A stretch of DNA of 48,396 nt from Paenibacillus turicensis (GCF_017873435.1 NZ_JAGGKG010000027.1:1-48396); one strand, 5' to 3'; positions 27,404 through 35,449 are shown, numbered from the stretch's first letter. Translations and numbers: made by a program. The notes: generated by a model not told the origin, from the sequence alone.

Positions 27404-28104
27404 GCTTTGCTCTCCATCCCTTGCCTATTGCAATATGAAATAATTGCATCCACCACTTGTTCAATTGTCATAGAAGTTGTATCCAACAATATAGCATCAT
27501 GCGCTTGTGTCAGTGGCGAAATCTCTCTTTGCTGGTCTAGCTGATCACGCTGCTGGATATCTTGTTTTAGCTGTTCAAGTGTAATGGATTCTTTGTCTGA
27601 CATTTCATTATATCTACGTGCTGCCCGTTCTTCCACTGAAGCAGTCATATATATTTTGACTTCTGCATCAGGCAAAACGGTTGTCCCAATATCTCGGCCA
27701 TCCATGACAACACCTTTGCGCGTAGCCATCTGCTGCTGTAAGGCAACTAATCTTGTTCTGAGCGCCTCCAGCTGTGAGTATTGCGACACAATATTATTTA
27801 CAGCATTAGAACGAATTTCATCTGTTACATTTCTATTATTCAAAAATACTTGTTGACGCTCTTCGCCTGGCTCAAGCACAATTTGAAGCGAATTAAGTGC
27901 TTCTAGCATGTCCACAGATTGCTCTGGTGGAATACCTTTGTCAACAAAATACAAGGTAGCTGCGCGGTACATTGCCCCCGTATCTACATACACATAACCA
28001 AGCTGGTTTGCGACCATACGGGCAATCGTACTTTTACCTGCACCTGCCGGTCCATCTATGGCGATGTTAATTTTGTTATGTTGTAGTGAAACCCCATTTG
28101 CCAA
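27400..28104 (-). CDS. cmk: Cytidylate kinase
   Basis: Phosphorylates CMP and dCMP. P-loop IDGPAGAGKSTIAR near residue 15; GYVYVDTGAMYRA; VMDGRDIGTTVLPDAE; and the KIYMTASVEERAARRY segment. The start is a TTG at 28104 behind GAGGAGGAAA; no in-frame ATG precedes the P-loop. It is 234 aa, with an unusually polar first 10 residues. It is coupled to plsC. Confidence 0.95.
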   Translation of the reverse strand: MANGVSLQHNKINIAIDGPAGAGKSTIARMVANQLGYVYVDTGAMYRAATLYFVDKGIPPEQSVDMLEALNSLQIVLEPGEERQQVFLNNRNVTDEIRSNAVNNIVSQYSQLEALRTRLVALQQQMATRKGVVMDGRDIGTTVLPDAEVKIYMTASVEERAARRYNEMSDKESITLEQLKQDIQQRDQLDQQREISPLTQAHDAILLDTTSMTIEQVVDAIISYCNRQGMESKA

Positions 28105-28135
28105 CAGGTTATTTCCTCCTCAAGTCTTGCTCACT

Positions 28136-28156
28136 AAAAAAGCAGGCATTGCCTGC
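28136..28156 (-). terminator. Terminator upstream of cmk (end of the ypfA unit)
   Basis: GCAGGC (28142-28147) pairs with GCCTGC (28151-28156), loop of three, followed by six T residues on the minus strand. Confidence 0.88.
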
Positions 28157-28230
28157 GACGTGAAAATTATACCACACATCACAGGTTCATGCAAAAGACA
28201 AGTGTGATATTATAGCCTTTTTAGACTCAT

Positions 28231-28428
28231 TTAAGGTACAATTCGCACCCCTTCTAATCTTTCCGCCGAAGATAAAATACTTCGGATTTCAGGCACACAT
28301 AGTGCCCCCTGGAAAACAATAAGCAATACAAGCAATAAAATAGCAACTCTTTTTAGCCAAGGCTCAATGATATGACAAAACACGAGAAATAACCTTATGT
28401 AATTTTCCTGTTCTTGTCGTGAATCCAT
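28231..28428 (-). CDS. Small membrane protein, YpfB/DUF5359-like
   Basis: About 65 aa from the ATG at 28428, which has AGGAGG 9 bp upstream; an earlier ATG (28482) lacks a ribosome site. It has a single membrane segment (KRVAILLLVLLIVFQGALCV) and a C-terminal SSAERLEGVRIVP tail. Position between ypfA and cmk matches B. subtilis ypfB. The family assignment is by position and overall shape, not by a strong motif. Confidence 0.65.
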   Translation of the reverse strand: MDSRQEQENYIRLFLVFCHIIEPWLKRVAILLLVLLIVFQGALCVPEIRSILSSAERLEGVRIVP

Positions 28429-28533
28429 GCTGATTAGCCTCCTAAAAATGATGCTTTGTATTATTATCACCAGCATGTCCACTCCATAATAAAACCATTC
28501 GTAGTTTGCACATCTAAATATTTACAATTATTC

Positions 28534-29187
28534 CTAACGGTTTCTAAAGTCAAACTGACGTTCAAAACAATAGCGAATCAGCTTTTGCCGCTCCATATCC
28601 GAAATACTTGTAAATTTCAGAAAAATCATATGATGCCCATTGTCCAATTGCTTGGTTCTTACAATTTCAGCCTCAAAAGGGACGTGATCAATTGATCCAT
28701 TTTTATAGGAAATTAAGAGCCAGCAGTAGATTTCATCACCTTGCACTAATTGACGATGCCCTTCATAACGAAAAGCTAATCCCCCGCCACCTACATCTTC
28801 TGTTAAAGCAATAAATCGACTTTGATCCTTTAGCTGTACCGCAATTTCTAGCTTGGCTGTTACTCTTAAAAAGTTCCTTCTTTGAATTTTGGTAATATTC
28901 TCTGGTTCAGGTTTACGTATTCTTATGAGATGGATGACATCATCACTAAATCCAAGTACATACGTATTAAAATAATTTTTAACCCCACCTTCTGTTAAGA
29001 AGTAAATCGAAAGCTCATCACCAGTATATAACCTTTTGACACGACCACTTCCTATTTCAATAGGGACCTCAATCAGCATAAATTCATCCTGTACATCCGC
29101 AATTCTGGATTTGCATTCTTTATCTGTGTTATTCTCCTCTGCTGACGCAACCTGGATGTACAACAAATCATTGACTTTAGGTAACAA
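28534..29187 (-). CDS. ypfA: PilZ-domain c-di-GMP receptor, YpfA/YcgR-like
   Basis: 217 aa with an N-terminal YcgR_2-type domain and a C-terminal PilZ domain. The RxxxR part of the c-di-GMP site is QRRNFLRV near residue 103. The second part, usually (D/N)xSxxG, reads EDVGGGGLAF, so Gly replaces Ser. B. subtilis YpfA (DgrA) binds c-di-GMP and slows flagellar motility; the same role is inferred here. The start is a TTG at 29187 behind GGTGAGG. An extended -10 promoter lies ~45 bp upstream. Confidence 0.88.
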   Translation of the reverse strand: MLPKVNDLLYIQVASAEENNTDKECKSRIADVQDEFMLIEVPIEIGSGRVKRLYTGDELSIYFLTEGGVKNYFNTYVLGFSDDVIHLIRIRKPEPENITKIQRRNFLRVTAKLEIAVQLKDQSRFIALTEDVGGGGLAFRYEGHRQLVQGDEIYCWLLISYKNGSIDHVPFEAEIVRTKQLDNGHHMIFLKFTSISDMERQKLIRYCFERQFDFRNR

Positions 29188-29231
29188 GTCCTCACCCGCC
29201 CCTACTTATATTAGATCAATATTACTACACG

Positions 29232-29237
29232 ATTATA
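29232..29237 (-). promoter_or_regulatory. Extended -10 promoter of ypfA
   Basis: On the minus strand TGCTATAAT, ~45 bp before the TTG start. The -35 is weak. Confidence 0.5.
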
Positions 29238-29300
29238 GCATGTAGCTCTTCATTTTGCATGAATCACTTGACACTTTTAATACATTACGGGCTTATCACA

Positions 29301-29355
29301 AAAAAAAGAACTGTACTAGCATTCGCAGCATTTTAGCCACGTGCAGTACAGTTCT
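29301..29355 (-). terminator. Terminator after ypeB
   Basis: An 11-bp stem (AGAACTGTACT at 29307-29317 with AGTACAGTTCT at 29345-29355), a long partly paired loop, and a seven-T run on the minus strand. Confidence 0.9.
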
Positions 29356-29380
29356 CTTTAAACATTTTTTGTTACTTTTT

Positions 29381-30721
29381 TTATTTATTTTTCACACGTT
29401 CAATGCTTTCCTCGTTGCCATTGTCCGCATTAATATAAATTCGATATTCTGTTTTATTGATTTCTCCGCCAAACTCATACGTTAATACTTCCTCAGACAT
29501 ATCGTTTTTAATCAACGCTAAGCGATCATATTTCACTTTAAAGTCAGGATTTAAATACTTTTTCGCTTGAGCCGCAGTTAACTTCGCTTTTGGAATATTT
29601 ACGCCATTATCCTTTTCATAAACATAGTCACTTGCTTGCATCCCTGTTACTTGTCCGTTATCTAATGCAACACGTAGTGATATTTTCTCAGGGTATACAA
29701 CAACACCATCTCTTGTGCTTGCATAGGTAAAATTACCCACCTCACCAAACTGATCATAGCTAACGGCAACAACATCATCATAACCTTTACTTTTCAAAAA
29801 TCCATCTGCTTGTTGCTTCGCTTCACCATAGGATAGCTTAGGCTTCCCAAGTGTACGCTCATAGTTAAATGTAATTAAATGACCGCCATTACGTGTATAA
29901 TCTAAAGTTGCATATTCTCCATCTTTGCTACTATCTATTTTCGCACGATAGGAAGCCCACTCTGTTCCACGTCCGTTTTCAGTAACCTTAATCGCGGAGT
30001 GATCCTTCACACCTGTAAATTGAGCTGCTTTCTTCATAATTTCGTCTTGGTTAATCGGCTTTTCCCCTATTTTCTTAACGGAACGTCTGGTGTATAGATT
30101 TGAAATCGTTGGTCCCCAATCAAGCTCTGGGTATTCCCCAACCTTTTTGTCGACCATTTTGAACCCATCTATAATTGTACTGTCTCCGCCTTGTTTTGCC
30201 GTTGCAAGGGTGGTCTCTACATCCATCCACCGTAAACGATTGCCTATAACTTTATCCTGAACGCCTTGCAAATCCTTGGCAATTTCCTCTGCACTTTTAT
30301 GCAGCTGTTTTAAATTTTTCATTTCATTTTCGGTGAGTGGCGACTTAGTCAAATCTCGAAGGGAAGCCTGATAAGAAAACTTAGAGATTCGAGATAAAAA
30401 CTCTTCTGTTTTATTAAATGGAAGCATCGCCACAGGTAATTGACTGATTTCATTTTGTGCTTCGCTCGTAATTCTCCACACATTTACAAGTCCCTTGCGT
30501 TGTGCGCCCACAGAAGCTGAATTTAACGTCAACGTATTGCCAAGCTCATTATGTAGACGATCTACATGAAAGGATAAATCATGAAAGGCACGTTGATAAT
30601 TGTTTTCAGCTTTAATTAAAATCGCATTTTTCTCTTGGTTTTCCTGATACCCCCATACGACAGAACCGATTAATAAAAGAGTCATTACAGGAAATAATAT
30701 AGCACTTAGTCGTTTATACAT
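29381..30721 (-). CDS. ypeB: Spore germination protein YpeB
   Basis: Protects and stabilises the cortex-lytic enzyme SleB in dormant spores. 446 aa: N-terminal membrane anchor (LSAILFPVMTLLLIGSVVWG), a helical region to about residue 200, then three PepSY-like modules. Family segments include YQRAFHDLSFHVDRLHNELG and ASDYVYEKDNG near the end. In B. subtilis ypeB is the second gene of a sleB-ypeB operon. Here no sleB lies upstream; a 49-aa gene and prsW do. A sigma-G-like promoter sits directly before it. Confidence 0.95.
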   Translation of the reverse strand: MYKRLSAILFPVMTLLLIGSVVWGYQENQEKNAILIKAENNYQRAFHDLSFHVDRLHNELGNTLTLNSASVGAQRKGLVNVWRITSEAQNEISQLPVAMLPFNKTEEFLSRISKFSYQASLRDLTKSPLTENEMKNLKQLHKSAEEIAKDLQGVQDKVIGNRLRWMDVETTLATAKQGGDSTIIDGFKMVDKKVGEYPELDWGPTISNLYTRRSVKKIGEKPINQDEIMKKAAQFTGVKDHSAIKVTENGRGTEWASYRAKIDSSKDGEYATLDYTRNGGHLITFNYERTLGKPKLSYGEAKQQADGFLKSKGYDDVVAVSYDQFGEVGNFTYASTRDGVVVYPEKISLRVALDNGQVTGMQASDYVYEKDNGVNIPKAKLTAAQAKKYLNPDFKVKYDRLALIKNDMSEEVLTYEFGGEINKTEYRIYINADNGNEESIERVKNK

Positions 30722-30758
30722 TATTTATACGCTCTCCTTTCTATTTCTAACTTGACGT

Positions 30759-30789
30759 TAGTTTGACAAGAAAAAAGAAGCTTTATTCA
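30759..30789 (-). promoter_or_regulatory. Sigma-G-like promoter of ypeB
   Basis: On the minus strand TGAATA (30784-30789), an 18-bp spacer and CAAACTA (30759-30765). The sigma-G consensus is roughly TGAATA and CATACTA. It is 38 bp before the ypeB ATG, which fits forespore expression. Confidence 0.65.
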
Positions 30790-30809
30790 TGTTTTTATAT
30801 TTTTGGTTT

Positions 30810-30959
30810 TTATGGCTCATAACTTTCAATTTTAAAATGTATTTCATTATCACAAATACACTGTTTAAAACCGGTTACCAGTTCTCCATGGATATAAGTT
30901 CCGCGCAAAATGAATTTTTCATCACACGTTTTACAAGTAATTTTGATTTTAACACGCAA
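30810..30959 (-). CDS. Small zinc-ribbon-like protein (49 aa)
   Basis: Not recognised. On the minus strand a TTG at 30959 opens a 49-codon frame ending in TAA at 30810. It begins MRVKIKITCKTCDEKFILRG and carries two cysteine pairs, CKTC at residues 9-12 and CIC at 34-36, the layout of a small metal ribbon. AAAGGGGTG lies 7 bp before the TTG. The composition is that of a real protein (balanced, no low complexity), and the frame fills the gap between prsW and the ypeB promoter. The ribosome site overlaps the 3' arm of the prsW terminator. The function is unknown. Confidence 0.7.
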   Translation of the reverse strand: MRVKIKITCKTCDEKFILRGTYIHGELVTGFKQCICDNEIHFKIESYEP

Positions 30960-30960
30960 T

Positions 30961-30998
30961 AAAAAACACCCCTTTGATTTTTTACATCATTAGGGTGT
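30961..30998 (-). terminator. Terminator after prsW, overlapping the next ribosome site
   Basis: ACACCC pairs with GGGTGT on the minus strand (30993-30998 with 30966-30971), followed by TTTTTT. The 3' arm includes the AAGGGGTG that appears to serve the 49-aa gene. Confidence 0.7.
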
Positions 30999-31013
30999 CC
31001 TTATTTTGGGAAA

Positions 31014-31703
31014 TTAATCCATTCCTCTTGTCTTCATCATTCTAAAAGGAGAACGTTTATTGGCGCGATATACTTTTCCTAAGCCTCCATACCAAAAATA
31101 TAACATCAAAGGAACAATGTACCATATCCAGTAGTCTAGAATGTTCTCTAAAATCCAATCATATACACCATGCCAAAACCATGGAATTAAAAGAGAATAT
31201 AATAATATTCTTCGGCTTTTCCATTGTTTCGTAAATTTAGCTAGCCCTAAATAGTATCCCATCATGACCCCAAATAGGGCATGTCCAGAAACAGGCAATA
31301 AGCCTCTTAGCAACACTGTTCCGAAAAACACTTGGTTACTCATCGCATACAATACGTTTTCTACAGTAGCAAAGCCAAGTGAGATCGCAACTGCATACAC
31401 AATTCCATCGTAGGGTTCATCAAATTCAGCATGATGATATATAAAATAAAATAACACAATCCACTTTAGCGTTTCCTCAATCCCGGCAGAAATGAGAAAA
31501 GCCGAAACAAAAGATCCTTCTCCAAGCCAAATCACGAGTCCTCGTTGAATAATCATGACAGGTACAACAATCAAAAAACCAAGAAAAAACATTTTAAGTA
31601 CTAAATGTAATGGTTCAGAATCATACTTGTCCTTTAAATAAAAGAAAGTCAGCAAGGCAAAGCCAGGGGCTACCGCTGCAATTAATATTGAGAATAATAG
31701 CAA
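31014..31703 (-). CDS. prsW: Intramembrane protease PrsW
   Basis: Makes the first cut in the anti-sigma factor RsiW, releasing sigma-W during envelope stress (B. subtilis). 229 aa with about six membrane segments. Conserved acidic pair GIEETLKW at residues 75-82; ATVENVLYA; SGHALFGVMMGYYLG; and WFWHGVYDW near residue 180, the expected metal or catalytic positions. The start is a TTG at 31703 after GGAGGGGGAG. It is followed by its own terminator. Confidence 0.93.
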   Translation of the reverse strand: MLLFSILIAAVAPGFALLTFFYLKDKYDSEPLHLVLKMFFLGFLIVVPVMIIQRGLVIWLGEGSFVSAFLISAGIEETLKWIVLFYFIYHHAEFDEPYDGIVYAVAISLGFATVENVLYAMSNQVFFGTVLLRGLLPVSGHALFGVMMGYYLGLAKFTKQWKSRRILLYSLLIPWFWHGVYDWILENILDYWIWYIVPLMLYFWYGGLGKVYRANKRSPFRMMKTRGMD

Positions 31704-31746
31704 CGATTCTCCCCCTCCCGCCTTGCTACCTATGCATTCTCACGCT

Positions 31747-32364
31747 TTAGTTCACTCTCTTAAAATGGCTGCAAATTACTTCAATTGCTTTCTCAGCCAT
31801 AACCACCTGTCCGTATTCCTCTAAAACTGCCGAGGTGACAGAGGTTGCTTCCCCATATTCAGCCAACACAGCGATTACAGCAGGTTGTTTGCCTTCTTCT
31901 ATTTCTTCAGGTTCCAATTGCAAAATCCAGCTTCGATTATACTTATAAAGTACACCTACGTCCGGAATCATATGTCGCAACACATGTGCGGCTTCAATTA
32001 GAATCTCGAAATCATCAAATGAGTACAGAATTGTATCGGTTTGCTCTAATGTGACTTCCATTTCGTAAACCTCATCCGGTATTTCATCCTCATAGGATGA
32101 TCTATCATCACTATGGTGATCGTATTTTCCTCTTGTCACAATGACTACCATCCCTTGAGCTGGCAATGCAAAAACTTCAACAGCCAAAGGTCCTGTAGCA
32201 TCAAAGCCAACTTCACTATAAGCTTGATCCATCATTTCAGTGAACAAGTCGTGAACTTTAGGAATCTCCTGCCACATATCCTCTTTCTGGATGCCGCGTT
32301 CGCTAAGATCATCAAATGTGAGGAAAATCCGTATCTTATCCTGACCTAATCTTTCAATTTTCAT
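31747..32364 (-). CDS. ypbH: MecA-family adaptor protein, YpbH type
   Basis: Adaptor that presents substrates to ClpCP; MecA and its paralogue YpbH affect competence and sporulation in B. subtilis. The sequence aligns with YpbH: KIRIFLTFDDLSERGI, PKVHDLFTEMMDQA, VEVFALPAQGMVVIVT, and a C-terminal IAVLAEYGEAT/EYGQVVMAEKAIE region. The ATG at 32364 gives 205 aa; GGAGAGGAGGG lies upstream. An in-frame extension to 32457 is rejected. The middle linker has a histidine/serine/acid-rich stretch typical of MecA linkers. Confidence 0.92.
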   Translation of the reverse strand: MKIERLGQDKIRIFLTFDDLSERGIQKEDMWQEIPKVHDLFTEMMDQAYSEVGFDATGPLAVEVFALPAQGMVVIVTRGKYDHHSDDRSSYEDEIPDEVYEMEVTLEQTDTILYSFDDFEILIEAAHVLRHMIPDVGVLYKYNRSWILQLEPEEIEEGKQPAVIAVLAEYGEATSVTSAVLEEYGQVVMAEKAIEVICSHFKRVN

Positions 32365-32490
32365 AAAACAGGACCCTCCTCTCCAAGCTTGTAATAACAG
32401 ATTATGATTCCCTCTGCAATATGTGCTGGAAATGGTTCTTTGTAAGTATGTTATCATTATTTTTCATGAAATGCACGCAATAAAATAGAC

Positions 32491-32540
32491 AAAAAAAGAA
32501 TCATTTTCCGCAAGGCTAAAATCCTCGTGGAAAATGATTC
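32491..32540 (-). terminator. Strong terminator after the His-rich protein gene
   Basis: A perfect 12-bp stem (GAATCATTTTCC at 32498-32509 with GGAAAATGATTC at 32529-32540) extended by CG/AGG pairs, then seven T residues on the minus strand. Confidence 0.92.
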
Positions 32541-32557
32541 AAAAGTGGTCAGTTTTT

Positions 32558-32914
32558 TTACAATCCTGGGATAATCGTGCCTGTTTCCTTTAGGATACCT
32601 TCCACTTCTTTACGTACCTCTGGATTACTTTTTATAAAGTTGGTGATTTGCTTTAAATTGGATTGCTTCATATGCGTCTCATCATGGAGTCCGCTTGAAC
32701 TAGGGTGTACCTTTTCATGTTTGTCATCAGTATGACAAGTGGAATGGTGATGCTCCTTATCATGTGTTTTACAACTGTCACCAGATTTTAGGCTAGACCA
32801 GTTCCACATCATCCCTGCCTCTTTACCAGCGGACATGAGTGCTTTATTTCTGTTTATAAGCATTGCACTAACTGCACCCAAAAACACTCCACATAAAAAT
32901 GAAGATGATTTCAT
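32558..32914 (-). CDS. Uncharacterised His-rich membrane-anchored protein
   Basis: Not recognised. 118 aa. Residues ~4-21 (SSFLCGVFLGAVSAMLIN) form a weak membrane segment like that of YtxH-type proteins. The middle (residues ~48-85) is rich in His, Asp, Lys and Cys (CKTHDKEHHHSTCHTDDKHEK), which could bind metal. The C-terminus (ITNFIKSNPEVRKEVEGILKETG) is an amphipathic helix. AAAGGAGGC precedes the ATG. It is monocistronic with a strong terminator. Confidence 0.75.
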   Translation of the reverse strand: MKSSSFLCGVFLGAVSAMLINRNKALMSAGKEAGMMWNWSSLKSGDSCKTHDKEHHHSTCHTDDKHEKVHPSSSGLHDETHMKQSNLKQITNFIKSNPEVRKEVEGILKETGTIIPGL

Positions 32915-32976
32915 ATGCGAACAGCCTCCTTTAAATATTTTAAAGCCAAGCTTATTGTTCTCATCTTAATGCAAAC

Positions 32977-33411
32977 TCATGCATGCCACACTTGTTCTTC
33001 CGTAGAATGATCATAATAAATAATTGTATTTGGCGTAATATCAAGCACTACGTAGTTAGGGTCGTCTGGTCCTTTGAACCATTGCTTGTACTCTTCCTTC
33101 CACATCGTATGTCGAAGCTGTTCATTACTTGTAATGCTACATTTCCCTTCAATTTCAACAATTTCATGCTTATCTCCTGCGTCAGCACCCAATAACAAGC
33201 TAACATTTGGATTTTGCTTCAGCTCATCCACTTTTGCACTGCGACGATCTGTAGCTAAATGAATATCTAAGCCGTCATGCTGCATTGCCATGTATCGTTG
33301 CTTTGGCTTTCCTTCCTCAACCGTTGCAAAGGATGCAATATGGTGTTGGTCCAAGGTTGAAATAATTTTTTGTTCCAACTCTGCTTTATTGTTTAGTTGA
33401 TGATTGTCCAT
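32977..33411 (-). CDS. Pyridoxamine 5'-phosphate oxidase-fold protein (general stress protein type)
   Basis: About 144 aa from the ATG at 33411 (MDNHQL). It has the split-barrel FMN-binding fold of the Ydag/general-stress-protein-26 group: HIASFATVEEGKPKQRYM, IHLATDRRSAKVDELKQNPNVSLLLG and VEIEGKCSITS. Members of this group often bind flavin or F420, but the substrate cannot be told from the sequence. The best AAAGGAG is 13 bp from this ATG, so the start is uncertain; a longer frame reaches 33477. It is 7 bp after the next gene. Confidence 0.85.
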   Translation of the reverse strand: MDNHQLNNKAELEQKIISTLDQHHIASFATVEEGKPKQRYMAMQHDGLDIHLATDRRSAKVDELKQNPNVSLLLGADAGDKHEIVEIEGKCSITSNEQLRHTMWKEEYKQWFKGPDDPNYVVLDITPNTIIYYDHSTEEQVWHA

Positions 33412-33483
33412 GGTGTCTAAAACACTCCTTTTGCTAAAGTAGTAATTTTGCGTACACCATAGTATTGCCCAATCCATACAAAA

Positions 33484-33801
33484 TCAACTACCAACATGAA
33501 CCTTGCCCCAAGGGGACTCACTGATTCCCCACCAAAGCAGCATAAATAAAATAACTACAAAAATAAACAAAAGGAAATTAAAAAACCATCTCGTTATTTT
33601 CAAACGCTGTGAAGGATATAACTCCCTCCGTGACGGCATATCACTTACACTGGATTCATCCTCGTCAAAATAATGACCAGATACGCCAGAATCTCCCTCT
33701 GGTTGTGTTGAGACAAATTCAGAAGATGGATTTTCCTGCTCCGTTGACAGTTTTCTCCTCCTACCGAACTTTTTTATTCTACTTAAATTTTGTTCGCTCA
33801 T
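33484..33801 (-). CDS. Uncharacterised single-pass membrane protein
   Basis: Not firmly recognised. 105 aa: a basic N-terminus (IKKFGRRRKLS), an acidic Ser-rich stretch (residues ~22-55), the segment MPSRRELYPSQRLKITRWFF, then one membrane helix (FLLFIFVVILFMLLWWG) and a 15-residue tail. The layout resembles the N-terminal part of B. subtilis YpbE (polar region, a SR-rich stretch, then a membrane helix) without its LysM domain. That link rests on layout and on position after a ypbD-like CPBP gene. Its start overlaps the CPBP stop by 4 bp. Confidence 0.75.
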   Translation of the reverse strand: MSEQNLSRIKKFGRRRKLSTEQENPSSEFVSTQPEGDSGVSGHYFDEDESSVSDMPSRRELYPSQRLKITRWFFNFLLFIFVVILFMLLWWGISESPWGKVHVGS

Positions 33802-34370
33802 AATTCCCTCCGAAACTTAATCACTAAACCAGAGATACAGTCAATGAGAAAGTGACATAATATAGGTGCCCATAAGGTACCTGTCGCAATATAAATAAAA
33901 CCCAAACCATAGCTACTGAGAAACACCCAACCGGTTGGAATAAAATGATTTAAATAACGCACATGAATGAGGGCAAATAAAATACTAGTCCAATAAGGAC
34001 CTATTGCATATTGAATGGCTCCACGAAATAAAAGCTCCTCACATATCGCTACAACGATCGATATAACAACGATGTGCCACACAGGCCTTTTACGAAACAA
34101 TAATACGTTAATTCCTCCGTCATCTAAACTTTCCTCACCGATAAATCTTGAAATAATTAAGTCAACTAAAAACATAATTAATGCTAGTCCGATGCCGTAG
34201 TACAAAAATTCGTCACTTTTAGGAAATTCCATTACAGAAAAAGGACTTCTTTTCTGAAAAAATATGAGGATGAGACCGATAAATAAAGTAAGTCCTTGAG
34301 TTAGGTATAAATTAATTAGCAACAAACGATCAGTTAACACAACAGGTTTTTTTATTTTTAGTTTTTTCAT
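33798..34370 (-). CDS. CPBP-family intramembrane metalloprotease (YpbD-like)
   Basis: A polytopic membrane protein with the CPBP (CAAX/ABI) signature: EELLFRGAIQ, then ALIHVRYLN (in place of FxxxH) and a final HFLIDCISG. B. subtilis YpbD, in the same neighbourhood, belongs to this family. Substrate unknown. The ATG at 34370 (MKKLKIKKP, 190 aa) has a weak AGGAC; a TTG at 34412 would add 14 residues. It is translationally coupled to the next gene. Confidence 0.85.
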   Translation of the reverse strand: MKKLKIKKPVVLTDRLLLINLYLTQGLTLFIGLILIFFQKRSPFSVMEFPKSDEFLYYGIGLALIMFLVDLIISRFIGEESLDDGGINVLLFRKRPVWHIVVISIVVAICEELLFRGAIQYAIGPYWTSILFALIHVRYLNHFIPTGWVFLSSYGLGFIYIATGTLWAPILCHFLIDCISGLVIKFRREL

Positions 34371-34461
34371 TACGTAATCTAGTCCTATTCTTTTGAATGT
34401 ATTTTTACCCAAGCATACTTAAGTGGGACCCAAATTATTGGTTAGGAGCGTCTATATCACT

Positions 34462-35376
34462 ATGATACATAAACGTAAAATTAAGGTTGAAGTTATGTTT
34501 GTAATTGGTTTTTTAAGCACACTTATTATTGCATTTGGTACGTTTTATTTAGGATTAAGAATGGGTGTAAGCCAGACTGAAGCTAAATATAGCTATCTTA
34601 AAACCTCACCACCAGAATTAGAATCCTCTTCTTCCTATGAGCAGCAAGATTTAGTTACATATTATTATGTCGTGTTTCAGCCTTATCAGCAATTCAAAGA
34701 TCACTTTGATAAAATGTCTGACATCGTGAAGCAAAGTGATACATCTGCTAAATCTAAAGAAGCGTTAAAGAAAATTCGCTCCGAGGCTCAAAAGCAATAT
34801 GAGCAAATTGCAGCAAACTCAATCGCTGCGGAATCACCTTTGCTAAAGGAATCGCATAATGACATTCTTAAAAGTCTTAAGCTTTTTGATCAAGGGATTG
34901 GCAACATTCTAAATGAGAACAAAAATGTAGACCAATTAAGAAATATTTTGTACGAAAACAATTTTACTTCTAAAGCAATAACTTATGGATTACAGGCTCA
35001 GAAAAAATATTATACATCAATTTTAAAGTGGACTGCAAAAAGCAATCATAACGTCGCAACAGATTACACATTTAATAACAATACTACGATTAAGCAATGG
35101 AAAGGTTTCTCCTTGTCCATTAAAAATAAAGCAGTGACAGATATTATGCTAAAGAATACACTTTACGTATCATACCTGCCACAAGATATGACAGCCAAAA
35201 TAGATCAAATGATTAACAGCGGCAAAGCTGCAACCTTGAAGCTTGAAACGATCACTTCCATTGTGAAAATCCTCACAGAAACCGAGGCTGTACAGAAGAA
35301 GGAATTCGTTAAATGGAGAAACGCTTATTATGTTGGAGAGTTTCTTCCAACGTTACCGTTTTTTGTTGAGGACTAG
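34462..35376 (+). CDS. Uncharacterised membrane-anchored protein
   Basis: Not recognised. About 304 aa from the ATG at 34462; AGGAG lies 13 bp upstream, so the start is not certain (in-frame codons go back to 34423). After a basic MIHKRKIK start comes one membrane segment (VMFVIGFLSTLIIAFGTFYLGL). The rest is soluble, mostly helical, rich in Lys, Asn and Thr, with no cysteine and no motif I can name. It is probably exposed outside the membrane. It is divergent from the CPBP gene and ends ~30 bp before the serA promoter. Confidence 0.78.
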   Translation: MIHKRKIKVEVMFVIGFLSTLIIAFGTFYLGLRMGVSQTEAKYSYLKTSPPELESSSSYEQQDLVTYYYVVFQPYQQFKDHFDKMSDIVKQSDTSAKSKEALKKIRSEAQKQYEQIAANSIAAESPLLKESHNDILKSLKLFDQGIGNILNENKNVDQLRNILYENNFTSKAITYGLQAQKKYYTSILKWTAKSNHNVATDYTFNNNTTIKQWKGFSLSIKNKAVTDIMLKNTLYVSYLPQDMTAKIDQMINSGKAATLKLETITSIVKILTETEAVQKKEFVKWRNAYYVGEFLPTLPFFVED

Positions 35377-35408
35377 GTTAAGGACTAATTTAGTGTAAAC
35401 TACACCTA

Positions 35409-35437
35409 TTGACAGGCTTCATAGGTCGTGGTACATT
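35409..35437 (+). promoter_or_regulatory. serA promoter
   Basis: A perfect TTGACA (35409-35414), 17-bp spacer, and TACATT (35432-35437). It feeds the T-box leader. Confidence 0.75.
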
Positions 35438-35449
35438 ATTGAAAATTAA

